From: Geothrix sp.
Lineage (GTDB): Bacteria; Acidobacteriota; Holophagae; Holophagales; Holophagaceae
Assembly (NCBI RefSeq): GCF_020622065.1
Contig: NZ_JAHRYQ010000001.1
Coordinates: 744,001-808,000 of the forward strand
DNA length: 64,000 bases
Reading direction: 5' to 3'
Part shown: positions 16,524-24,235 of the stretch, one piece after another
Numbering within the stretch: position 1 is the first letter of the stretch
Layout of the letters: every line of letters starts with the position of its first letter
Program-made: the position numbers and the translations under genes
The notes under the pieces: model-generated
What the model saw: only the letters and a program-made list of their open reading frames with translations
The model's database searches: none
Told to the model about the DNA's origin: nothing

Positions 16524-16967
16524 TCAATGGCAGGCGCGGCAGAGCTGCCCGCGGTCATTGCGAGTGACGAGGTAGTAGGTTTTCTGGCGGGGTTCCCGGC
16601 GGAACAGCCGGCCGAAGAGGCTTTCGGCCTTCCACCGGACGCGGTCATAGCGGGTCTGGGCCAGGGTATGGCAGGTGAAACAGGCGGTGCGGTGGCCGGC
16701 CGTGAGCGGCAGTTTCGCATTCAGGGGCTTGCGGAGGAGGCTGCCCACCGCGTGGTGTTTCACCATGTCCGTGGCCAGGTGGCAGGTGTGGCAAAAAGCG
16801 GTGCAGGGCTGCTCGCGATGAGAGGCCCACCGTGCGGCGGCGTCCCCGGGGTGGCAGGGCGTGCAGGTGGTCGGGTCCTTCAGTGCCATCCGCCCGGGCA
16901 TGTCGTCGGGGGCCTGGGCGAAGGCGACCAGGCTCCAGAAGAGGGCGGACAGCCGGAGGCCATGCAT
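16524..16967 (-). CDS. Small tetraheme c-type cytochrome
   Basis: 147 residues from ATG 16967, which overlaps the stop of the upstream porin gene by one base (TGATG). A signal peptide (LRLSALFWSLVAFAQA) is followed by four CxxCH heme sites: CTPCH, CHTCH (inside CTAFCHTCH), CFTCH and CRACH near the C-terminus. Additional His residues (SHRE, KHH, GHR) could serve as distal ligands. The protein is exported to the periplasm. Together with the overlapping porin and HAMP genes it suggests an envelope electron-transfer unit; the electron donor and acceptor are unknown. The longer upstream frame is antiparallel read-through and was not used. Confidence 0.85.
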   Translation of the reverse strand: MHGLRLSALFWSLVAFAQAPDDMPGRMALKDPTTCTPCHPGDAAARWASHREQPCTAFCHTCHLATDMVKHHAVGSLLRKPLNAKLPLTAGHRTACFTCHTLAQTRYDRVRWKAESLFGRLFRREPRQKTYYLVTRNDRGQLCRACH

Positions 16968-18094
16968 CAGAACACCACCACCAGCTGGGCCAGCCAGACA
17001 TTGGGACTGTAGGCAGGGGTGTCCTGAGTGGTCAGGGTGGCCTCGAGGAAGTGCTGCCATTCAGCCTTCAGCTGGAAGATGCCGGCGAGGGTGAGGGAAA
17101 GTCCCGCGGCGGCGCGCACATCATGGTCTCCACCGGGCGGGCCATCCACCGGCCGTTGGCCCATGCGCTCGTAGCGCAGGAAGAGGGTGGTGGGCACGGG
17201 CAGATCCGCGAAGACGAATTCCTGCGTCAGGTGCCAGCCCCGGCGGGTGATTCGTTCGTGGATCCCATCGGGTTCCTGGCGCCGGAGGAGGTACTCGCCC
17301 CGCAGGTACCAGGGTCCCACCCGGCCTTCCGCATCCGCCGCCCAGGCCGTCTCCTGCTTCCTCCGGTCGGCGCCGGTGTCGTAGAGGCAGGAGACCCCGA
17401 ACTCGAGGGACTTGGGATCCCGCACGGTCCGAAGGGAGAAGGGATTCCCGAAGGGTGTGAAGCCCAGGCGGCCGCCCGCCAAACGACCATCGCCGAAACC
17501 ACGCAGGACGAAGGCGTTGAAGTTGGTCGTGCCATCGTTGCCGAGAACCCGCAGGCCGATGTCGTTGTAGCCACCCTCCATGATGCCGTCCGTGGTCAGC
17601 GGCCGAGAGATGGACACGCTGTCCTTGCTGGCGAAGAACTGCCAGTCGTTGCCGAAGGGCACATCAAAGCGCCCGGCCTGGATGTGGAAGCCCTTCTCCA
17701 CCCAGAGCCGGCCGCGGGGCGCGATGGTGCCGCCGAAGGGGTGGAAGTCCAGGAAGGCCACTGGAAGCTTGGTGGCCTCGCGGGTGGTGACCACGGCGGC
17801 CGCCGCGTCCACCATGTCGTGGAATTCTCCGGCGAAGTCCAGCTCGAAGGTGCCCCAGTCCAGCTTCCGCCTTCCCCGATCGTCGGGCGCCGCGAGCACA
17901 TCTCCGAAGGCGGAGAGCTTGAGGCCGGACAGGCGTTCGGCGAGCCGGTCCCGGCCGGCGTCCAGGGATTCCCGCCAGGTCGGGGGCTTGGTGGGTTCCA
18001 CGGGCAGGTTCGGGGCCGCCTGGGCTTTCGCGGCCGAAGCGGCGACCGAGATCGCCGCGCAGACGAGCATGTGCCAAGGGCGCCGGGAGGGCAT
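16967..18094 (-). CDS. Outer-membrane porin
   Basis: 375 residues. Signal peptide to about residue 27 (HMLVCAAISVAASAAKAQA), a short helical stretch (WRESLDAGRDRLAERLSGLK), then a beta-barrel with porin-like turns such as GRFDVPFGNDWQFF and GGYNDIGLRVLG, ending in Phe as outer-membrane proteins do. The style resembles phosphate-selective or general anion porins but specificity cannot be read. Its stop overlaps the tetraheme cytochrome start, so porin and cytochrome are made in a coupled way. The barrel is smaller than those of known porin-cytochrome conduits and the cytochrome has too few hemes to be such a conduit by itself. Confidence 0.8.
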   Translation of the reverse strand: MPSRRPWHMLVCAAISVAASAAKAQAAPNLPVEPTKPPTWRESLDAGRDRLAERLSGLKLSAFGDVLAAPDDRGRRKLDWGTFELDFAGEFHDMVDAAAAVVTTREATKLPVAFLDFHPFGGTIAPRGRLWVEKGFHIQAGRFDVPFGNDWQFFASKDSVSISRPLTTDGIMEGGYNDIGLRVLGNDGTTNFNAFVLRGFGDGRLAGGRLGFTPFGNPFSLRTVRDPKSLEFGVSCLYDTGADRRKQETAWAADAEGRVGPWYLRGEYLLRRQEPDGIHERITRRGWHLTQEFVFADLPVPTTLFLRYERMGQRPVDGPPGGDHDVRAAAGLSLTLAGIFQLKAEWQHFLEATLTTQDTPAYSPNVWLAQLVVVF

Positions 18095-18202
18095 AGGTGA
18101 CCTCTATGTCCATCTCGGCGCCCTTGGCTTGCGGCTTTATTTTTCAAAGGCAAGTTGAGGTGGGAGTGTGCCTTGGACATCCCCTGCCTGGTTCTGGCCC
18201 GC

Positions 18203-21200
18203 TTAGTTCTGCGCGACCTCCAGTCCCCGGCGCTTGCCCATCCACTCGTAGAAGCCGGGAAGGACCAGCAGCGTGAACAGGGTGGAGGTCACGAGGCCCC
18301 CCACCATCACGATGGCGAGCGGCCGCTCCAGCTCGCTGCCCCCGAAGCCCAGCAGCATGGGCAGCAGGCCGAGGATGGCCGCCCCGGCGGTCATGAGCTT
18401 GGGCCGCACGCGGCCCAGGCTGGCCTCCAGCACCGACTGGCGCAGGGAGAGCCCCGAAGCGTACAGATCCTTGGTCTGGGTGATGAGCACCAGGCTGTTC
18501 TGCACCGCCACGCCAAAGAGGCCGATCATGCCGACGATGGAGCTGACATTCCAGGTCTCTCCGGCCAGCCAGAGGCTGAAGAGCCCCCCGGCAAAGGCGT
18601 TGGGCAGGGTGGCCAGCACGACGGTCACCTCCCACCAGCGACCAAGGGCCACATACAGGAGGCCCACCACGATGCCCAGCGCCACGACGACGGCGATGAG
18701 CAGCCGGCGCTGGGTTTCCCGGGCCTCCTCGATGCGCCCGCCCAGCTTCACCACCGTGCCCTTGGGCAGCGGATGGGAAGCCAGCAGGGCGTCCACGCGC
18801 TTGGCCGCGCCGCCCAGGTCGCCCTCGGTGCGCAGGTTCAGGGCGAGGCGCCGCTGGCTGGATTCGCGGCGGATCATGCTCGGCGTGGTGGACTCCTCGA
18901 AGGTCACCACCTGGCCCAGTTCCAGCACCCGGCCATCCTCCAGGACCAGGGGCAGCCGCTGCAGCCGCTCGGGGGTGATGTCGCCCGAGATCTGGAACTT
19001 CACCACGCGGCCGATGCGCTGGGGGCCGTCGTAGCGGGGTGCGGCTTCCAGGCCCTGGAGGGCGGCCTGCAGGGTCTGGAGCAGCAGGGGGCGCGGCACG
19101 CCGAGGTGGCGCAGGTCGCGGTCATCGATCTTCACCTGCCACTTGGGCAGGGGGCCGCCGGTATCAGGGGCCACGGATTTCACCCCGGGCAGTTCCGCCA
19201 GTTTCTTGCGCAGGTTCGGCACCGCGGCCTCCAGGGCCGCCATGTCCGGGTTGAAGAGCTTCACCTGCAGGTCGGCGGGGGTGCCGCCGAGGCCTTCGGA
19301 GATCTTCATGTTCATGGGCGTGGTGAGTTCCACGGGATAAGGCATGTCCTCGGCCAGGGCGCCGAGGGCGGCCTCGACCTTCTTCGGATCCGCCCCGGGC
19401 TGGAGCAGCACCAGGATGTCGCTGGAGTAGTGCGGCATGGGGTCCTCGGTGACATCGCCCCGGCCCGTGCGCCGGTAGTAGTCCTTCACGCCGGGCACCT
19501 GGCGGATGCGCCGGCCCAGCATCTGGTTGCCCTGGTCCACGGCCTCCAGGCTGGTTTCCGCCGGGAAGTTCGGCGTGAGGATGAAGGCGCCTTCATCGAG
19601 GCTCGGCAGGAAGTTGCTGCCGAGGCCCAGGGCCAGCACGATGCTCGCGGCGGTCAAGGTGCCCGCCACGGCCAGCAGCTTGGCGCCGTGGCTCAGGGCC
19701 CAGGTCAGCGCCGGCCGGTAGACCTCTTTCAGCCGCGTGACGAAGCGCGGTTCCTCCAGCACGGTACCTGGCGGCAGAAAACGCTCCACCAGCGTGGGCA
19801 CCAGCGTGAAGCTGAGGATGAGGCTGAGGGTCATGGCGGAGCCCACGGCCACGGCGAGCGGGGCGTAGAGCTTTCCGGCCACGCCGCCGATGGCCAGCAG
19901 CGGGATGAACACCGCGAGGATCACCAGCACGGCGATGAGGATGGGGATGCCCACCTCCGAGGCCGCCACCACCAGTGTGGCCCGGCGGCTGGCGGGATTG
20001 CCGGCATGAGCCTGGTGCAGCCGGTGGGTGAGGTTCTCGACCATGATGACCCCCGCATCCACCAGCAGGCCCACGGAGATGGCGAGCCCGCCGAGGGTGA
20101 GGGCGTTCAGGCCGAGGCCCATCCACATGAGGGGCAGGGCCGCACCGAGGGTTGCAAGGGGCAGGAGGATGATCACCACCAGGGCGCCCCGGAAGTTGCC
20201 CAGCAGCACCACGAGCACCAGGCCCACGAAACCGCCGCCCAGCATCAGCGCCAGGGTGACGCCGCTGAGGGCATGACGCACGAACTCGCCCTGGTCATAG
20301 AACATCTCCAGCTTCATCCCCTCGGGCAGGCCCTTGCGCAACTCCGGCAGGGCCTCGCGCACGGATTGCGCCGTGCTCAGGGCCTCCGCCGTGGGCTGCT
20401 TGACCACGCGCAGAGAGACGGCCTCGACGCCGCGGTAGGTGGAGAGCCCCCGGCGAAAGGCGGCGCCCACCTGGATATCGGCCACTTCACCCAGGTACAC
20501 GGTGCCGCGCTGGGTCTGGATGGGCAGCCTCCGGAGTTCGTCGGGGCTGGGCGCGGCGCTGCCCAGGGTGACGAACCAGCCCTTGTCCTGCAGCTCGAGG
20601 ATGCCGGCACCGCCATCCTGGTCGCTGCCCTCGAGGGCCTCCATGGCCTTGCTCAGCGGCACGCCTTGCAGCCGCATGCGGTCGGGCCGCAGCAGCACCT
20701 GGATCTGCTTCGCCTCGCCGCCCAGGGCTTCCACCCGGGCGACCCCCGGAACGGCCTGGAGTCGCGGGACGATCCCCTTCACGGCGTGGTCGCGCAGCGC
20801 CATGGGGCCCACGCCGGGGCCCGTGAGCACCAGCTCCTGGATCTCCTGCAGGCGGCCGGCGGCACTGGTCACCAGCGGGGGCAGGGTGCCGGGCGGGAAT
20901 CCGCCCATGAGCGAGGAGATGCGCTCGCCCACCAGCTGGCGGGATCGCCAGGGATCCGTATCGCCCTCGAAGGCGATGACCACCTGCACCAGGCCCGCCT
21001 GCACGGTGCTGACCACCCGCCGCACGCCGGGCAGACCGCCCACGGCCTGTTCCACAGGCTGGGCCACGGTGAGCTCCAGCTCCGCCGCGGCGCGCCCAGG
21101 GCTCTGGATGAGCAGCTGGAGCGAGGGCAGGGAGAGGTCGGGGATGAGGTCGCGCTTGAGGTTGAAGAAGGTGAGGATGCCCGTGCAGGCCAGCAGCAGC

Positions 21201-21283
21201 GTGGCCCCGTAGACCAGGCCCTGCTTGGGCAGCAGCCAGGCGAACCAGCGGGTGAGCAGGGCGTGGGGATTCTTACTCATCAC
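18203..21283 (-). CDS. Heavy-metal efflux RND pump (CzcA/CusA family), first system
   Basis: 1026 residues, full length for HME-RND pumps. N-terminal helix (LVYGATLLLACTGILTFF), two large periplasmic loops, and twelve expected membrane helices. The fourth helix carries GLAISVGLLVDAGVIMVEN with the proton-relay Asp typical of metal-exporting RND proteins. The start overlaps the end of the adaptor gene by 8-11 bases (two Met codons in a row). It is the last gene of the operon. The metal ion is not readable; the pump belongs to a separate subgroup from the one at 39214. Confidence 0.93.
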   Translation of the reverse strand: MMSKNPHALLTRWFAWLLPKQGLVYGATLLLACTGILTFFNLKRDLIPDLSLPSLQLLIQSPGRAAAELELTVAQPVEQAVGGLPGVRRVVSTVQAGLVQVVIAFEGDTDPWRSRQLVGERISSLMGGFPPGTLPPLVTSAAGRLQEIQELVLTGPGVGPMALRDHAVKGIVPRLQAVPGVARVEALGGEAKQIQVLLRPDRMRLQGVPLSKAMEALEGSDQDGGAGILELQDKGWFVTLGSAAPSPDELRRLPIQTQRGTVYLGEVADIQVGAAFRRGLSTYRGVEAVSLRVVKQPTAEALSTAQSVREALPELRKGLPEGMKLEMFYDQGEFVRHALSGVTLALMLGGGFVGLVLVVLLGNFRGALVVIILLPLATLGAALPLMWMGLGLNALTLGGLAISVGLLVDAGVIMVENLTHRLHQAHAGNPASRRATLVVAASEVGIPILIAVLVILAVFIPLLAIGGVAGKLYAPLAVAVGSAMTLSLILSFTLVPTLVERFLPPGTVLEEPRFVTRLKEVYRPALTWALSHGAKLLAVAGTLTAASIVLALGLGSNFLPSLDEGAFILTPNFPAETSLEAVDQGNQMLGRRIRQVPGVKDYYRRTGRGDVTEDPMPHYSSDILVLLQPGADPKKVEAALGALAEDMPYPVELTTPMNMKISEGLGGTPADLQVKLFNPDMAALEAAVPNLRKKLAELPGVKSVAPDTGGPLPKWQVKIDDRDLRHLGVPRPLLLQTLQAALQGLEAAPRYDGPQRIGRVVKFQISGDITPERLQRLPLVLEDGRVLELGQVVTFEESTTPSMIRRESSQRRLALNLRTEGDLGGAAKRVDALLASHPLPKGTVVKLGGRIEEARETQRRLLIAVVVALGIVVGLLYVALGRWWEVTVVLATLPNAFAGGLFSLWLAGETWNVSSIVGMIGLFGVAVQNSLVLITQTKDLYASGLSLRQSVLEASLGRVRPKLMTAGAAILGLLPMLLGFGGSELERPLAIVMVGGLVTSTLFTLLVLPGFYEWMGKRRGLEVAQN

Positions 21284-22400
21284 CGCCTCCGGACTTGGTG
21301 CGCATCAGCTTGGACTTGAGCAGATAGGCCCCCTCGGTGAAGACCTTGGCGCCGGTGGGCAGGGTTTCGAGCACGAGGGTCTCGCGGCCCGCATCGGGCC
21401 CGCGCTTCACCGGGCGGAACCGGGCCAGCTCACCTTCCTGGATGAATACGCCCCAGGCGCCCTCCACCTGCTGGAGGGCCGACGACGGGAGCAGCACGCC
21501 CTGGCCCAGCGGCACCTGGATCTCCAGGGGCGTTCCGGGCAGCGGCAGGGGAGCGCCGGAGAGGCGCAGGCGGTAGGTCAGGCGGTGGGTCATGTCGCCC
21601 ATGCTGGAAGGCAGCCCCACCACTTCGCCCTGCCAGGTCCGCTGGTCATCGCGGATGACCGCGCGGCTGCCCAGTTTCCAGGTTCCGGGGGCCGGGGACG
21701 ACAGCTCCACCACCGCCAGCGAGGCCGAAGCCGCCTGGAAGGTGCCGAGCTCTTCGTTGGCGGACACCCCCTGGCCCAGTTGGGCTTTCCAGGTCGATAC
21801 CGTGCCGGCGCTGGGAGCGCGCAGGACGAAAGTGCCATCCGCGCGTTCGGGGGTGACGCCCCGGGCCTGGAGGGCGATGCGGGCGGATTCCGCCTCGGCG
21901 CTGGCGCCGGCGTGTTCGGCTTCGGCGTTGTCCAGGTCGCGCCGGGCGCCGGCCTGGGCGGCGGCGAGGCGCTGCTCCCGGGCCAGCTCCGCCTGGGCTC
22001 GGCGCAGCCGGGCCTGGGCGATGAGCCACTTCGATTTCAGCTCGGCCAGCTCGGGACTGCGCAGGGTCACTAGGGGCGCGCCCTTGGCCACGGGACGCCC
22101 CGGCGCAGCAGGAGCCGAGGCCACGATGCCGCTCACCGGGGCGGTGAGGATGGCCCGGGCGGACTCGTCTCCGGCGGCTTCAGCGGGAAACCATGCCTGC
22201 AGCACGGACGGGGCGGGGATCTCCACTGCGCGCAGTCCTTCCTGAATGCTTTTCAGGGGCACGGCATCGGCCTCCGGCGCCCGGGACTGGGGCGAGGCCC
22301 CCTCGGCGGGCAGCTTGGACTTGCAGGCCTGGAGGCCCAGGAGGGCGCCCGCGGTGAGCAGGACGGGCAAGAGGCGGGCGGTCGGGCGGATGGCGGTCAT
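21273..22400 (-). CDS. RND efflux periplasmic adaptor lipoprotein
   Basis: 375 residues. A lipoprotein signal (LLTAGALLGLQAC, Cys26) anchors it to a membrane. The lipoyl halves (LTAPVSGIVASAPAAPGRPV and FVLRAPSAGTVSTWKAQLGQ) flank an Ala/Arg-rich helical hairpin, followed by a beta-barrel domain and a C-terminal Lys/Gly-rich tail. No heavy-metal-binding N-terminal domain is present, unlike the second adaptor at 37827. Start codon overlaps the outer-membrane factor stop by four bases (ATGA). Confidence 0.9.
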   Translation of the reverse strand: MTAIRPTARLLPVLLTAGALLGLQACKSKLPAEGASPQSRAPEADAVPLKSIQEGLRAVEIPAPSVLQAWFPAEAAGDESARAILTAPVSGIVASAPAAPGRPVAKGAPLVTLRSPELAELKSKWLIAQARLRRAQAELAREQRLAAAQAGARRDLDNAEAEHAGASAEAESARIALQARGVTPERADGTFVLRAPSAGTVSTWKAQLGQGVSANEELGTFQAASASLAVVELSSPAPGTWKLGSRAVIRDDQRTWQGEVVGLPSSMGDMTHRLTYRLRLSGAPLPLPGTPLEIQVPLGQGVLLPSSALQQVEGAWGVFIQEGELARFRPVKRGPDAGRETLVLETLPTGAKVFTEGAYLLKSKLMRTKSGGGDE

Positions 22401-23590
22401 CGGGCATCTCCAAGGGTCAGCAGGTCGAGTTCGGCGGCGAGGGCATGGCCGTCCCGCAGGCGCTGCAGCGAGGCGCTGTCCGCCTCCAGCAGCTGGCGCC
22501 GCAGCAGCAGGGCATCCGAGGGGCGCTCCTTGCCCTCCTGGAGCCGCAGGTCCACGGCCCGGAGGGCGGCGTCGAAGCCCCGGGGCGGCAGGATCCCGCC
22601 GAAAGTACGAAGGCGGAGCAGCGCGGTCTGGAAGCGGGACTCCAGCTGGAAGGCGGCAGCTTCGGCCTCCCGGGCGAGGGCTCCGCGGCCGGCGGAGGCC
22701 TCTCGCTTCTGGGCGCTGAGTTCCCCGGGGCGGGGGAGACGGAAGGCCACACCCAATCGGGTGATGCGCTCCTCGCCCTCGGACGCGTGGCTGCCCCGCA
22801 GGCTCCAGCGGGAACCTTTGAGAGCCTGCTGCAGGTCGAAGGCGGAACGGTCCGCCGCGGTCCGGTCCGCTTGGGCGCGCCGCACCAGGCTGCGCTGGAA
22901 GGCTTCACCCAGGCCTTCGGGGTTGGGCAGGGTCGGGAGGCCCGGATCGGCCAGGGGCAGCGGCTCCGCCGGCAGGTCGGCGAGGGCCCTCAGGGCGCCC
23001 CAGGCCTCGCTGGCCCGGCGCTGAGCCTCTCCCAGCTCGGCGCGGAGGCGAAGCAGGTCGCCGCGCACCAGGTCGGCCTGGTAGGCGGGATCCGACCCCG
23101 AATCCACCCGCGCCTGGGCCACCTGCACCCAAGTCTCCGTGAGGTTCAGCTGCGAACTGCGCAGGCGCAGCTGAGCCTCGGCGAGCCAGGCGTCGAGGTA
23201 GGCCAGCCGCAGCCGGTGCCGGGCTTCGGCCCGGGCCAGGGCGGGGAGAGAGCCCTCGGCGCGGGCGAGGCCGTCCCGGGCATCGGCGCGCAGAGCCGGG
23301 GCCAGCAGCAGGGGGGCGTCCACCTGGGCCACCTTGTCGGTGCTGGTGGTGCCGGGGCCGCTGCGGCGGCCGGCTTCGGCCGTGAGGGTGGGGCCCTCCC
23401 GCAGCAGGCCCCCGGTGGCGGCCAGCTGCCGCTGCCGGGCCGCCAGCTCCGCCTCCAGGCGCAGCTGGAAGGGGTCGGAGCCTGCTCGGGCCAGCAGGGC
23501 TTCCCAAGTCAGGGGAGGAGTGGGTACGGGCCCCTGGGTCTGCGCGGTCAGCGTGCAGGCCAGGGCCCCCGAAAGCAGGGCACGGATCAT
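22397..23590 (-). CDS. TolC-family outer-membrane factor of the first RND system
   Basis: 397 residues from ATG 23590, which follows GAGGAACCC; the frame upstream of it does not look coding. A short signal peptide (LLSGALACTLTAQ) and two long heptad-rich helical repeats (for example LRLRSSQLNLTETWVQVAQA) with short beta segments are typical of TolC/CusC channels. It leads the pump operon: outer-membrane factor, adaptor, pump, each overlapping the next by 4-11 bases. Confidence 0.87.
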   Translation of the reverse strand: MIRALLSGALACTLTAQTQGPVPTPPLTWEALLARAGSDPFQLRLEAELAARQRQLAATGGLLREGPTLTAEAGRRSGPGTTSTDKVAQVDAPLLLAPALRADARDGLARAEGSLPALARAEARHRLRLAYLDAWLAEAQLRLRSSQLNLTETWVQVAQARVDSGSDPAYQADLVRGDLLRLRAELGEAQRRASEAWGALRALADLPAEPLPLADPGLPTLPNPEGLGEAFQRSLVRRAQADRTAADRSAFDLQQALKGSRWSLRGSHASEGEERITRLGVAFRLPRPGELSAQKREASAGRGALAREAEAAAFQLESRFQTALLRLRTFGGILPPRGFDAALRAVDLRLQEGKERPSDALLLRRQLLEADSASLQRLRDGHALAAELDLLTLGDAR

Positions 23591-23706
23591 GGGTTCCTCG
23601 TCAGGCGTCGCAGAAGGCCACCGGACCTGGGCCCGGTGGGGCGGGATCGCGCCGGGAAGGCCGACACCGCCAGAGGCGGTCGGCATCACGGACGATCAGC
23701 GGAGCG

Positions 23707-24066
23707 TCAGGCGAGCATCCGGGGCGGGGCCTTGAGGGGCTGCGGGTGGGCACCGCGGGCCGAGCTGATCCGGGCCAGGGCGTAGGTGCGGGAGGCATTG
23801 GGCTCGACCAGCCGGGGCCGGTCGGGCAGGGGTGGCACGGGGCAGCCGTGGTTGCAGAAGAAGTGGCAGCCAGCCACCCCGTCGCCACTCTGGGCCTGGG
23901 CCAGGACGAAGGGATCCAGCTCCAGGACCACGGCCGCGCCGTTGGCGGGGATCGCCACTTCCGCGGCGGCGGTATGCGCGGCCGAATGAAGCAGATACAC
24001 CAGGGCCAGGGCCAGCATCAGTCCGGCCGAGGCGCGCTTGAGGATCCGGTTCAGGGTGAGGGTCAT
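23707..24066 (-). CDS. Small exported His/Cys-containing protein preceding the RND operon
   Basis: 119 residues from ATG 24066. An N-terminal signal or anchor helix (ASAGLMLALALVYLLHSAAH) is followed by a short domain containing CHFFCNHGCPVP, a dense Cys/His cluster suited to metal binding, and a Pro/Arg-rich tail. No named family is recognised. It stops 117 bases before the outer-membrane factor start on the same strand, so it may be the first gene of the efflux operon and act in metal sensing or delivery. A comparable small exported Cys-rich protein precedes the second efflux operon at 35939. Confidence 0.62.
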   Translation of the reverse strand: MTLTLNRILKRASAGLMLALALVYLLHSAAHTAAAEVAIPANGAAVVLELDPFVLAQAQSGDGVAGCHFFCNHGCPVPPLPDRPRLVEPNASRTYALARISSARGAHPQPLKAPPRMLA

Positions 24067-24181
24067 TAAATGTCCAGGGCACAAGTATGACGGAATTAGG
24101 CCAGAGATGGCAGTGGAACTTACTGGACACACAGGGGTTGATAAATTGTAACTTGCCCGCGAGGTCGTCAAAGGCGGGCCG

Positions 24182-24198
24182 GTGATACTTAGTGATAC
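24182..24198. repeat. Direct repeat GTGATAC, 10-base period
   Basis: Two copies of GTGATAC start 10 bases apart (24182 and 24192), one helical turn, in the divergent space between the small exported protein gene and the first S46 peptidase gene, about 40 bases before the latter's start. It could be a regulator site; nothing more can be said. Confidence 0.35.
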
Positions 24199-24235
24199 GA
24201 TGGTGGCTCATTCCATCAGCATCTTGGGAGATCCC

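Noticed and set aside
15946..18094. Interpretation of the porin-cytochrome pair as a classical outer-membrane porin-cytochrome conduit
   Set aside because: Known conduits need large multiheme cytochromes on both faces of the outer membrane; here only one four-heme protein of 147 residues is encoded.
18155..21319. 1054-residue plus-strand open frame opposite the RND pump gene
   Set aside because: Gln/His/Gly-rich, no domain pattern, fully covered by a pump gene with clear helix and proton-relay motifs on the minus strand.
24067..24142. TGTCCAG...CTGGACA inverted repeat before the small exported protein gene
   Set aside because: Arms of seven bases separated by over 40 bases are weak evidence for structure or an operator; not listed as a feature.
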